A stretch of DNA of 33,877 nt from contig JACCRY010000237.1 of NCBI GenBank assembly GCA_013813265.1, forward strand, positions 1-33,877. The letters are read 5' to 3'. How positions within the stretch are numbered: the first letter of the stretch is position 1; each line of letters begins with the position of its first letter. Positions 8,512 to 16,508 of this stretch are shown in pieces. Origin of the DNA: Parachlamydiaceae bacterium. GTDB taxonomy: Bacteria > Chlamydiota > Chlamydiia > Chlamydiales > Parachlamydiaceae. Below the pieces are notes generated by a model. That model saw only the letters and a list, made by a program, of their open reading frames with translations, was not told the origin of the DNA and made no database searches. Position numbers and translations under genes: made by a program.

Positions 8512-10119
8512 TTATACTTGAAAAACGCCAGTGTGGAACGTTTTGGTTGTTAAAGGTGCTCTTTGTACCAATTTAAGCATTTGAGCGAGGATCTTTCTAG
8601 TTTCATGTGGAGGAATAATGGCGTCAATCCACCCTCTGGCAGCACCATAACGAATATCCATTTGGGAGGAATAACGAGCCCGCATCGTTGCACGCATTTT
8701 TTCTGGTTCTTCAGAACCGCCCGAATTTTTTTCTTGAATTGCAAAGAGCGTGTCCGCAGCTTGCTCTGCACCCATGACAGCATACTTAGCATTTGGCCAA
8801 GCTAAAATAAAATTTGGGTCGTAGGCTTTTCCACAAAGAGCATAGTTTCCTGCACCGAACGAATTTCCTACAATCACTGTAATTTTAGGGACAATGGAAT
8901 TGCTCACCGCGCTGACCATTTTTGCACCACTTCGAATAATTCCCGATTCTTCTGCCTCTTTTCCAACCATGAAACCGACTACATCTTGAAAAAAAAGCAA
9001 GGGCACTTTAAGTAGGTTGCAATCCATGATAAAGCGTGCAGCTTTGTCTGCACTTTCAGCATAGAGGACACCACCGATTTCAATCTCACCACGGCCTGTT
9101 GCAGAATGAATACGTTGGTTAGCAACTATTCCTACGGGCATTCCATTAACTTTAGCATAGCCTGTAAGCAAAGTCTTGCCAAAAGAAGCCTTATATTCGA
9201 CAAAGGAACTTGCGTCTACAATACATTCAAGCAATTTACGCATATCATAAACCTTTTTGCAATCTCCACTGACAATGTCGTAGACCTCATCTTCGGGAAG
9301 TCCTGGGCTTAAATTCGTTTGAGGAGTCACAGGATCTTGAGGAAGAAATTCCATCAATTGGCGCAGTTTTAGAAGGCACTCGTGATCATTTTTTTCTAGA
9401 AAGTCAACGGTTCCACTAATTTCTGCGTGCATTTTTGCGCCGCCTAGTTCTTCGGTTGTCACATTTTGACCTATAGCAGCTTTAACTAGTGCGGGTCCAG
9501 CAAGGTAAAGACCGCTACCTTCGGTCATGAGCAATTTGTCGCAAAGAACGGGGAGGTAGCCTCCACCTGCGATACAATTTCCCATAATTGCAGCAAATTG
9601 TGGAATGCCTGCGGCTGAGAAAATAGCATTATTTCGAAATATGCGACCGAAATCATCTTCATCTGGAAAGATTTCGTCTTGGAGTGGTAGAAAGACACCT
9701 GAAGAGTCAACTAAGAATATCACTGGAAGGCGGCACTCAAATGCGATACGCTGAGCACGCAAAACCTTCTTGACAGATTGAGGAAAAAAAGCGCCAGCTT
9801 TTACGGTTGCATCATTTGCGATGACCATGCAAGCTCTGCCTGAAACATGGCCGATAACTGTAATTACACCTGCTGCAGGAAGATCTCCGCAATCCGGATA
9901 CATTTTATATCCTGCCCAAAGTTCTAGTTCAATCAGATCCGCAGGTGAGTCTAGAAGGCAATCTAAACGTTCTCTTGCTGTCATGCGACCCAGTTTTTTT
10001 TGTCGTGCATGGCCCTGTTTTCCTCCGCCTTGACGAAGCACAAATTCTTCTTCAGAAATTTGATCTGTTAAATTTTTTAAAGAAATTTTCAGCTCTTCTT
10101 GTATTGTTTTTTGCGTCAT
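8512..10119 (-). CDS. acyl-CoA carboxylase carboxyltransferase subunit (methylcrotonyl-/geranyl-CoA type)
   Basis: Transfers CO2 from carboxybiotin to an acyl-CoA. 535 residues, the usual length of MccB/LiuB/AtuC beta subunits. Visible features: GKLQGHARQ-like GGGKQGHARQKKLGR (~31-45) near the N-terminus, MTARERLDCLLD, ND.TVKAG.FFP (~102-113), GNCIAGGGYLP (~180-190) and TTEELGGAKMH (~221-231) in the N-terminal crotonase domain, and RGEIEIGG, GNSFGAGNYALCGKAY and W.NAKYAVMG in the C-terminal domain. Its ATG overlaps the stop of the acyl-CoA dehydrogenase gene (ATGA), so the two are translationally coupled. With an acyl-CoA dehydrogenase and an AtuA-like protein this suggests leucine/isovaleryl-CoA or branched acyl-CoA catabolism. 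The biotin-carrying alpha subunit is not in this window and would have to be elsewhere. A propionyl-CoA-type function is less likely from the neighbours. Confidence 0.9.
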   Translation of the reverse strand: MTQKTIQEELKISLKNLTDQISEEEFVLRQGGGKQGHARQKKLGRMTARERLDCLLDSPADLIELELWAGYKMYPDCGDLPAAGVITVIGHVSGRACMVIANDATVKAGAFFPQSVKKVLRAQRIAFECRLPVIFLVDSSGVFLPLQDEIFPDEDDFGRIFRNNAIFSAAGIPQFAAIMGNCIAGGGYLPVLCDKLLMTEGSGLYLAGPALVKAAIGQNVTTEELGGAKMHAEISGTVDFLEKNDHECLLKLRQLMEFLPQDPVTPQTNLSPGLPEDEVYDIVSGDCKKVYDMRKLLECIVDASSFVEYKASFGKTLLTGYAKVNGMPVGIVANQRIHSATGRGEIEIGGVLYAESADKAARFIMDCNLLKVPLLFFQDVVGFMVGKEAEESGIIRSGAKMVSAVSNSIVPKITVIVGNSFGAGNYALCGKAYDPNFILAWPNAKYAVMGAEQAADTLFAIQEKNSGGSEEPEKMRATMRARYSSQMDIRYGAARGWIDAIIPPHETRKILAQMLKLVQRAPLTTKTFHTGVFQV

Positions 10120-11873
10120 TTGATTTGTCCGGTAAGTTGATCGGATAGCGCCTCAATTTCGGCGTCGCAATTGTTGTTGATGGCACTCAGCTCCATGTCG
10201 ATTGTTCTGAAAGCCTGCGTGCAATAGAGTTTGGCTATAGCTAGGTCATCAAGTAATAACGAAGTTCGCTCTTTTGTGCTGTTAAGATCTGCATCGATCC
10301 GACTTAGAACTGCAGAAGCTGTGTAGAGTGCGATTGCGCTTGTCGCAATGCGATTGAGTTGAAGTTGATTCTCTATGATTTCTTCGCGGTGATAGATCAA
10401 AAGTTTTGTTACGGCAATGCCAAAGGTTCGAATTTTTTTGCCTAAGATTATGGCTTCATTTTGAAGTTCCGGAGAAATCAAAGGGACATTTGGGGGAGTA
10501 ATGCGGGATGCCCAATGTGTAATCGATGATTGGAGAGTTGAAAATCGGTCGATTGGATGCATGATTGCATCAAGAGAAGATTTAAGTTGTGCACCCACAT
10601 CGCGCATGCCAATGGCTCCAATAAATGCCCGCATGACTTCATTTGATCCCTCTCCAATCATGTTTAAACGTGCATCTCGCATCATCCGCTCAAATGGTTG
10701 ATCGGTAAAGAATGAGCGGCCGCCAAAGATTTGCATCGTATCATAAAGAATAGCCCATAGCGCATCACTGGCGAAAACTTTAAGAATTGCAGATTCTAGC
10801 ATAAAATCTTCAACATGATGATCGATAAAGCCTGCTGTAAGATAAGTTGTAGACTCCATTGCATAAATTAAGCAGCTCATTGTGGCAATTTTTTGTTTGA
10901 CCAATGAAAAAGAGGCGAGGGGACGATTGAATTGATAACGGGTTTTAGCATGCTCAATTGCTCTTTGAACTAGGTATCTAGCTGCTCCAAGACAGGTTGC
11001 ACCAAAAGTTGTCCGTCCGAAATCGAGAACTGTTAAACAGACGCGCAGCCCGCCCCCTAAAGGCCCCAATATATTCTCTTCAGGAACTTCAAGATCGGTA
11101 AATGATAAATTTGCCGTTTTGCTACCACGCATTCCGACTTTTTCCAAAGCTGCAGCGGTGACTTTGAATCCAGGCATTTTTGGTGAAACTAAAAAAGCTG
11201 TGATTTTATCTTGCTTGCCTTGTGGAGTATCAATTTCTGTTCGCGCCATGACCGTTAAAACATCTGCAATGGCTCCGTTCGTTGTCCATTGCTTGTTGCC
11301 GGTCAGAAGCCAAACTTTTTTATCTTTGTCGTAGATGGCACGTGTCTGAATTCCGCTCGCATCAGATCCTGCAGTGGGTTCAGTCAAGGAAAAAGCAGCT
11401 AAATATTTTCCTTTAGCTAGAAATGGGAGCCATTTTTGCTTTTGAGTTTCAGTCCCAAAGAGTAATAAGGCTTTTAAACCAATGCTTTGATGGGCATTAA
11501 GGAAAAGTGCGGTAGAGGCACATTTTCGCGAAATAACTTCGGCAACGCGGCAATAGGCATATTGGGACATCCCTAGACCTCCATACTCTGGAGGAATGGT
11601 CATTCCTAAAACTCCAAGATCTGCGAGACCCTGGATGACACTATCCGGAATAGATGCTTGCCGGTCGATTGCATCTCCATCAATCTGGTTTTCAGCAAAG
11701 TCAGTAACTTTAACTAGGAAAGCATCGGTTTTCGTCTTTTCCTCTGCACTTATTTGCGGATAAGGAAAGACATTTTGACCATTAAAAGCTCCTAGATAAA
11801 ACCCTTTGGCAAATCCACATTTGGCGGAGGTGGCAAAAAGTTCTTCTGCTAGTTTACGCTGTTGTTCATCCAT
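10116..11873 (-). CDS. acyl-CoA dehydrogenase (VLCAD/ACAD9-like, with C-terminal extension)
   Basis: FAD enzyme oxidising acyl-CoA to trans-2-enoyl-CoA. 585 residues against ~380-400 for short/medium-chain enzymes. Residues ~50-425 are the classic core: IPPEYGGLGMSQ (~93-104), FSLTEPTAGSDA (~161-172) and NKQWTTNG (~193-200) around the flavin, TRYQFNRPL (~311-319), QIFGGRSF (~381-388), and MIGEGSNEVMR with E408 at the position of the catalytic base of the MCAD/VLCAD group. After ~425 there is a ~150-residue helical extension, as in VLCAD/ACAD9. It is the first gene of the unit and overlaps the carboxyltransferase gene by 4 bp. The neighbour suggests that the product may be carboxylated, as in leucine breakdown, but sequence alone does not fix the chain length. 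No good ribosome-binding site is seen before the ATG. Confidence 0.92.
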   Translation of the reverse strand: MDEQQRKLAEELFATSAKCGFAKGFYLGAFNGQNVFPYPQISAEEKTKTDAFLVKVTDFAENQIDGDAIDRQASIPDSVIQGLADLGVLGMTIPPEYGGLGMSQYAYCRVAEVISRKCASTALFLNAHQSIGLKALLLFGTETQKQKWLPFLAKGKYLAAFSLTEPTAGSDASGIQTRAIYDKDKKVWLLTGNKQWTTNGAIADVLTVMARTEIDTPQGKQDKITAFLVSPKMPGFKVTAAALEKVGMRGSKTANLSFTDLEVPEENILGPLGGGLRVCLTVLDFGRTTFGATCLGAARYLVQRAIEHAKTRYQFNRPLASFSLVKQKIATMSCLIYAMESTTYLTAGFIDHHVEDFMLESAILKVFASDALWAILYDTMQIFGGRSFFTDQPFERMMRDARLNMIGEGSNEVMRAFIGAIGMRDVGAQLKSSLDAIMHPIDRFSTLQSSITHWASRITPPNVPLISPELQNEAIILGKKIRTFGIAVTKLLIYHREEIIENQLQLNRIATSAIALYTASAVLSRIDADLNSTKERTSLLLDDLAIAKLYCTQAFRTIDMELSAINNNCDAEIEALSDQLTGQIK

Positions 11874-11950
11874 AGGGGAAACCCATAATGCTTTTTCTTA
11901 CCTTAGTCATATGTATTTATAATTTGCAACTAGAGACTAGCTTCCTCTTT

Positions 11951-11976
11951 CGCGAAGACCGCGAAGAAACGCGAAG
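11951..11976. repeat. three CGCGAAG heptamers at 9-10 nt spacing
   Basis: CGCGAAG occurs at 11951, 11960 and 11970, flanked by CTCTTT on the left and AGAG on the right so that the ends can pair. It resembles in style the CACAAAGG and CACAGAGG repeats nearby. Confidence 0.6.
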
Positions 11977-12164
11977 AGATATTTAACCGAGTGTGCAACA
12001 GCTTTTATTCAACGCAAAGCGTTGCAGTATTCATGACACCCTTATCGGAAAATAAAGTATTATTTTTTGAACCTGGGGCAAAGAGAACACAGACTGGACT
12101 TTGTGAATTCAATAGAACACATATCATATGAACCAGATAGTAATGTGCCAGATTGATTTTTTTT

Positions 12165-12375
12165 AACACAAAGGAACAGCAAAAGGCGCAAAGGCACAAA
12201 GAAAACGATAGGTACATGAATAAGGCCATTTATAAAGGGGTCAATTCCCTTTTTCAAAATTGATGTTGCTCAAAAGTAAATATTTATCCTCTTAATGTGC
12301 GTCTTGCTTTTTTTATAATCTTTAACAAATTTTGTTCACAATGATCTTTGTGCCTTTGTGTCTTTTGTTATTTCT
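12165..12375. repeat. inverted pair of CACAAAGG-type repeat arms
   Basis: The left arm (12165-12202) contains GCAAAGGCACAAAGA and the right arm (12345-12375) contains its complement TCTTTGTGCCTTTGTG; the arms match imperfectly over about 28 nt with a 142-nt spacer. The spacer has no coding sequence that I can recognise. Purine-rich one strand, pyrimidine-rich the other. This could be a small non-autonomous element. Confidence 0.65.
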
Positions 12376-12410
12376 CCTAAATAACATGTTTTTGGCACCA
12401 ATTATTTTTT

Positions 12411-12455
12411 TAACACAGAGGCCAGAGAATACAGAGAGAGGCACAGAGGTCAGGG
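12411..12455 (+). repeat. CACAGAGG-type repeat unit
   Basis: AACACAGAGGCCAGAGAATA and AGAGAGGCACAGAGG follow each other here. The same consensus recurs as an inverted pair at 25652-25772, so this is a dispersed repeat family in this genome. Confidence 0.6.
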
Positions 12456-12489
12456 GTAGGGAAATATTTAAATTCTCTGTTGTTCCCTA

Positions 12490-13983
12490 TTATAACATGG
12501 GACGCCAACTCCACGAATAAACTTTATTTACAGTCTTTTTGTAATTTATCGAAACTTTTTCTCCCGGTTGAATGATGAACCCGCATGGAGAACTATTGGC
12601 AACCATCACACCTTTGGAGCTGTAGTCCCACCAGTAGCGCACGTAGACTTCAAAACGATCAGAGCCATTGGGCCCGAAAAGCGATATCCATTGTGGCTGA
12701 CCGCTTTTATTTAAAACCCATACGTTTGGCCTAGGCATACCTCCAGGGTCGAATTGTGTAGGGTTTTGTCCAGCATCATCTAGCGTAACACCATGACCGC
12801 CCCATGTAGAATCAGTTGCGGAAGGATTGGCGAAAATATTTTTGACGCCTCCAATTGTGATGTTTCTGAGGCGGAGAGGTCCCCCCCGGTGATTGTCGAT
12901 AGCATTTGTAAGATTGGATATTGCGCCACACATAATTTCATTGCTTCCACAAGTGGCGTCTAGTTGTATGATGCCGGTTGTAAGCACTTCTATGTCTGCT
13001 GCGAAGGAATTACCATTGGTATAGTTCGAAAACACCAACCCGTTATTTCCGTTACCCACGGCTACAAATCCACTGCACATATTACATCTATTAAGCTGTA
13101 TCGCCGTAAGCCCGGTTCCAATACCTCCACAGTTGCCGGTAATGTTAAACCATGAAGAGTAAAACGCATTCATGACCAAAGCCTGAGCATATTTGCTTTT
13201 CGAGTTATTTTTCACGTTAATGTAGATTTCAAAATCGTTCGAAGGATCGCTTAAATCGCTGCGGCCAAATTGTGCAGCAATGCCGTTGACATTGGCATCA
13301 ATCTCTAGATTGAGAAAACGCCCCCAAAAATCATTTTGTGGTCCACTTGCTGCTAGTAAAAAGCAAGGAGAAGGTACTCCGAGAGAGAAGCTGATTCTTG
13401 ATCTTCCAGTGCCATTAAAGTCGACATCGCATCCTCCATCTATAAAACCGGTGGTGTCAAAATGCACTTGTTTGGCACAAGTATAGACATTTCCCATGCC
13501 ACGAAGGCGCATCTTAAGGTGCATGTGAGCACGAAAAGCATCTTGTAGAGCAGTTGAACAGTCAGGATTTTTGACCGTGGCACCTAAAAATTCCGGATAA
13601 AAATCACCATCCGTATCTTGCCAATATGTACCCTCAGAGGTCTGCAAATGCCATGGCTGGACAGGATTTGGTGGAGTGGATAAGCGTGTCATCCATCGTA
13701 TGGGGGAATCGCCTGATTCCGCATAGCTAGTGATGCAAATCGTCGTTGTGGCTGGGTCGACAACTGCAGCCTTGGCTAACGCCGCAGTTTCATAGAACGT
13801 ACAGTTAGTTGTTTTAGTTAGGTTAGCTTTTGGCTTTAGGGATTCCTGAGCCAGCATGCTGTTCGCGTTCCAGCTTGTACAGACAAAAATCAAAATTTTT
13901 GAAAAGTAGCGGATGAGTGAATTAAATTCGCGTGGTAATCGGAATTGCAATAACCTGAGTTCGCTATCAATTTTTGGTAACAT
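12490..13983 (-). CDS. exported cysteine-rich protein, probable right-handed beta-helix
   Basis: 497 residues from the ATG at 13983, which follows GGAAAGGTGGGAAGACA and leaves 38 bp after the upstream kinase-like gene; a longer frame reaching 14106 would overlap that gene and has no better start. A hydrophobic segment at ~26-36 (SKILIFVCTSW) after basic residues looks like an N-terminal signal. The middle (~130-400) has many short Gly/Asn-rich strands (NITGNCGGIGTG, VAVGNGNNG, FSNYTNGNSF, LRNITIGGV), the pattern of pectate-lyase-superfamily or tailspike beta-helices; DGDFYPEFLGA..PDCSTALQDAF resembles the lead-in of such folds. Cysteines are frequent, which fits disulphides outside the cytoplasm. 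The C-terminus (residues ~440-497) is a separate beta-rich region. Ligand or enzymatic activity is unknown. Likely co-transcribed with 14022-15149. Confidence 0.65.
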   Translation of the reverse strand: MLPKIDSELRLLQFRLPREFNSLIRYFSKILIFVCTSWNANSMLAQESLKPKANLTKTTNCTFYETAALAKAAVVDPATTTICITSYAESGDSPIRWMTRLSTPPNPVQPWHLQTSEGTYWQDTDGDFYPEFLGATVKNPDCSTALQDAFRAHMHLKMRLRGMGNVYTCAKQVHFDTTGFIDGGCDVDFNGTGRSRISFSLGVPSPCFLLAASGPQNDFWGRFLNLEIDANVNGIAAQFGRSDLSDPSNDFEIYINVKNNSKSKYAQALVMNAFYSSWFNITGNCGGIGTGLTAIQLNRCNMCSGFVAVGNGNNGLVFSNYTNGNSFAADIEVLTTGIIQLDATCGSNEIMCGAISNLTNAIDNHRGGPLRLRNITIGGVKNIFANPSATDSTWGGHGVTLDDAGQNPTQFDPGGMPRPNVWVLNKSGQPQWISLFGPNGSDRFEVYVRYWWDYSSKGVMVANSSPCGFIIQPGEKVSINYKKTVNKVYSWSWRPML

Positions 13984-14021
13984 TGTCTTCCCACCTTTCC
14001 ATATATTATAAATAGTAATCC

Positions 14022-15149
14022 CTATGATTCCGATTTCTTTTCCCCTTGTTTGATAAGTTTTTCCCAATAAAGTTGACTGACTGATGAAAGATGTTTTGTA
14101 ATCCACTCAGGATGTACAGGCCAGACTTTATAGTATTCGGTATCGATAAAAGCAATTTTATTGTCTGTGGAGTAAGGGACATTGTCAATATGAGAGTCGC
14201 TTAAGCCTCCTTCAACAATTGTCGTGAATAGTGCTTTTAAACGTTCTTTTGAGCTTGTATTTTTAAATTTTTCGATAGTTTGTTCTTTACTGAGAATATT
14301 CATATTTTTAACAAGAAGGATAAAATCCTTAGGAAATATGGCTTCACCTGCTATAGGCCTTCTAGCTTGAGGTATTGCGTAAATCCATTTATCAGGAACT
14401 TTCATGTATTTATTAAAGTGATGCTTGTCCAAAATTCTTTGAATATGGCGTGAACCTTCAGCGCGTAATGCCCAAAGAGGCCATTCGCAGCGCGTTGAGG
14501 TGTCTAGATATGCTTTAATTAAATACCCCTGCAAATTTGGATGGCTGGCAACAACAAGGCCTCGATTAAGGCGCGCGATAATGATCTTAAAGCCTGCTTC
14601 TTTTAACGAGTCTACAGAGGATAAAATCCGCATTTTAGAACAAATTTTGTCCATAGTCATTTTAAGTGCATGTTTTTCAGGCAATAGATAGGGTGCTACA
14701 ATTCTCCAAGTTTCTTCTGTTATATCAGGACTGTAAAATTGTCCTTTGCTTCTGGGGGCATCAACAACTGCCTCACAATTGTTCAATCTCATTAGGCGTT
14801 CAAAATCGAATGCTTTTAAATCTTTTTGTGCAATAACTCGAAGGAATTTGTGCTCTGATTTTAGGTTTGTAGCATTCTCATCTGTAGATGCGATAATGGT
14901 TGTCTGCGCGTTAGGAGAGGCAAGAAAAGTTTCAGCAGATGAGAGCGGCATAAGTTCTTGCCAGTCGTCAGCGGTAAAGAAGAGGCAGTTTGTTCCTTTT
15001 TCGGATTCCCAACTTAGCTCATAACAGGAATCTGCTGTCTTTAAACACTGTAAATTTGCAAATTCTGAATCAATTTGTTCTCCGGATAGATAGGGGATCC
15101 CTAAGATTAAAAAATACATATATAATCGCAGAAAATAAAATACCTTCAT
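14022..15149 (-). CDS. secreted kinase-fold protein (intact catalytic residues)
   Basis: 375 residues with a signal peptide (MKVFYFLRLYMYFLILGIPY, cleavage near 22). The C-terminal half carries residues in the order of an APH/protein-kinase-like fold: K212 in YLIKAYLD (strand-3 lysine), E231 in EGSRHI (helix C), hinge-like VPDKWIYAIP (251-260), SDSHIDN (317-323), which lines up with GDLHPGN and puts D318 as catalytic base and N323 as metal ligand, and FIDTEY (334-339) with D336 as the DFG-type aspartate. This is my pattern match, not a known assignment. Residues ~24-190 form a separate N-terminal domain that I do not recognise. The divergent gene 15268-16329 is its paralogue. AGAGGG precedes the ATG. 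Substrate unknown; the signal peptide points to action outside the cytoplasm. Confidence 0.65.
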   Translation of the reverse strand: MKVFYFLRLYMYFLILGIPYLSGEQIDSEFANLQCLKTADSCYELSWESEKGTNCLFFTADDWQELMPLSSAETFLASPNAQTTIIASTDENATNLKSEHKFLRVIAQKDLKAFDFERLMRLNNCEAVVDAPRSKGQFYSPDITEETWRIVAPYLLPEKHALKMTMDKICSKMRILSSVDSLKEAGFKIIIARLNRGLVVASHPNLQGYLIKAYLDTSTRCEWPLWALRAEGSRHIQRILDKHHFNKYMKVPDKWIYAIPQARRPIAGEAIFPKDFILLVKNMNILSKEQTIEKFKNTSSKERLKALFTTIVEGGLSDSHIDNVPYSTDNKIAFIDTEYYKVWPVHPEWITKHLSSVSQLYWEKLIKQGEKKSES

Positions 15150-15267
15150 TAGCCCTCTGTCAGTTTAAAAAGTTCTTTCGGAAAAAATAAGAAATAACAT
15201 ATTTGAATAGTATTTCTTCTTCGAATTTTTTTCAACTTGTGCAATGAACCCACTTTTTTGGAGTACA

Positions 15268-16329
15268 ATGTCAAAACACACATTTTTTTATTCTGTATTT
15301 TTTTTACTTTTTTTCTCTGTCTCTAGCTTAGCTAGTGCTGAAGAAAGACAAGATAAAGGGCTTTATGTTCTTACATCGTTGCAATTTCATCTCGATGAAC
15401 TGCTTGCTGAACCAGACCCCTTTGAAGAGTCTGAGGAAAAAATTATATTTGAAGAGTCTGATATTTCCGACCTTTGGGCTCGCGCTAAGGAATCAGTTGG
15501 AGAAAAAATAGAAAAGGCGGAAAGGTATTATACATATGCAAAAGATCCGTCCTGCAGGAATCCGAGACGATATTTTCAAAAGGCAAATCGAATTGTTGAG
15601 GCTGCGTGGAAGCAAGCAAATCCTTTTTATTTTCAGGTTGTTGAGAAAGCTAAAAGCGATCATCGCTTTATCTTAAAGGATAGCCACTGGTTAAAAAGTC
15701 GTTTGGATCAAATATTCTGTAAGAATGTTATCACAGATCAGACTTCTTTTGATGCATCTGGATTTGTGACGGTCTGCAAGCGGCCATCCAGGATGATTGT
15801 TGCAAAACATGAACTTCTTCCAAAATATCTGATTAAGACTTATCTACTGTCTGAAAAGAGGCCTACCGGATGGAAATGGATGGTAAATCGTTGTTTAGGA
15901 GCTGAAAATATTCGTAATCTGATCAAGGAGAAGAAACTTCGACATTTTGTAGTGCCGGATAAATGGATCTATCCGCTTTCTAACTGCGTAGCCAAAGACG
16001 ATTTATCGGATTTGTCAGAAAGGGATTCTGATGCGATTTTGGTGGTCACAAGAATGAATATTGGAGATACTGAAAGCTGTCGACTTGCATGGAAAGAACG
16101 TGCCACTAAACAGGTCTTAGATGAACTTTACTGTATTTTATGCCATGGTTTTGGTTCATGCTTTCTTGCGATGAATATTCCTTATACTGAAGAAGGGAAA
16201 TTTGCATGCTTAGATACGGAATATCCTTTTAGAAAACATAAGTATGAAAGGGCTAAGCATCATCTCTCACCAGAAATGAGACTGTATTGGGAGCAATTGA
16301 TTAGAAAAGGTGTAGACCCGATTAAGTAA
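15268..16329 (+). CDS. secreted kinase-fold paralogue lacking the catalytic Asp (pseudokinase?)
   Basis: 353 residues. The ATG at 15268 is chosen because TTGGAG precedes it and it gives a clean signal peptide (MSKHTFFYSVFFLLFFSVSS, cleavage after SLASA); an upstream in-frame ATG at 15244 is less likely. It is related to the divergent gene 14022-15149: IVAKHELLPKYLIKTYL (K190), GAENIRNL (E213), VPDKWIYPLS (229-238), MNIPY, LDTEY (D316) and YWEQLIRKG near the end. At the catalytic loop the paralogue's SDSHIDN is replaced by SCFLAMN (297-303): the metal-binding Asn (N303) and D316 are kept but the Asp base is C298. It is therefore a candidate pseudokinase, or an enzyme with an altered mechanism. 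Residues ~30-165 are a charged helical domain unlike that of the paralogue. The 118-bp divergent intergenic region must hold both promoters. Confidence 0.62.
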   Translation: MSKHTFFYSVFFLLFFSVSSLASAEERQDKGLYVLTSLQFHLDELLAEPDPFEESEEKIIFEESDISDLWARAKESVGEKIEKAERYYTYAKDPSCRNPRRYFQKANRIVEAAWKQANPFYFQVVEKAKSDHRFILKDSHWLKSRLDQIFCKNVITDQTSFDASGFVTVCKRPSRMIVAKHELLPKYLIKTYLLSEKRPTGWKWMVNRCLGAENIRNLIKEKKLRHFVVPDKWIYPLSNCVAKDDLSDLSERDSDAILVVTRMNIGDTESCRLAWKERATKQVLDELYCILCHGFGSCFLAMNIPYTEEGKFACLDTEYPFRKHKYERAKHHLSPEMRLYWEQLIRKGVDPIK

Positions 16330-16342
16330 ATCTTAATTAAAT

Positions 16343-16463
16343 TTGCTGCTAAAGAACAAGGCGAAAAGGGACCTAAGGGACATTAAGTATAGTCCGCAAT
16401 AGTCCTTAGGTCCCTAATGTCCCTTAGGTCCCTTTTCGCCTTGTTCCATGTACCTAGCAGCAA
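16343..16463. terminator. 121-bp palindrome between convergent genes, probable two-way terminator
   Basis: Positions 16354-16385 and 16415-16446 are perfect 32-nt inverted repeats (GAACAAGGCGAAAAGGGACC at the outer end) with a 29-nt loop; a further 9-bp pair TTGCTGCTA/TAGCAGCAA (16343-16351 and 16455-16463) flanks them across an asymmetric internal loop. The loop repeats CCTTAGGTCCC, also present in the arm. It sits 13 bp after the end of gene 15268-16329 and 45 bp after the end of the convergent gene 16509-16970. There is no true U-tract at either foot, so it may act by stem strength or be an inserted palindromic element. Confidence 0.8.
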
Positions 16464-16508
16464 TCTTTAGCATGGATTCACAATAGCCGAACGGCTTTCT
16501 TTAGGACA

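Larger units (their letters stand above)
11874..12489. other. 616-bp gene-free region with small dispersed repeats
   Basis: No open frame here looks coding; the short minus-strand frames around 12005-12257 are translations of repeat sequence. It holds three CGCGAAG heptamers (11951-11976), a short hairpin CAACGC-AAA-GCGTTG (12010-12024), an inverted pair of CACAAAGGCACAAAG-type arms (12165-12202 and 12345-12375) and a CACAGAGG-type unit (12411-12455). It contains the upstream region of the acyl-CoA unit and the downstream region of gene 12490-13983. Confidence 0.7.

Noticed and set aside
12005-12257. Two overlapping minus-strand frames of 65-74 residues
   Set aside because: They are translations of the CACAAAGG-type repeat and flanks, with no ribosome-binding site and no sensible protein pattern.
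13984-14106. Longer N-terminus for the beta-helix-like gene
   Set aside because: It would overlap the upstream kinase-like gene by 85 bp, has no ribosome-binding site, and pushes the signal segment inward; the ATG at 13983 with GGTGGGAAG is better.
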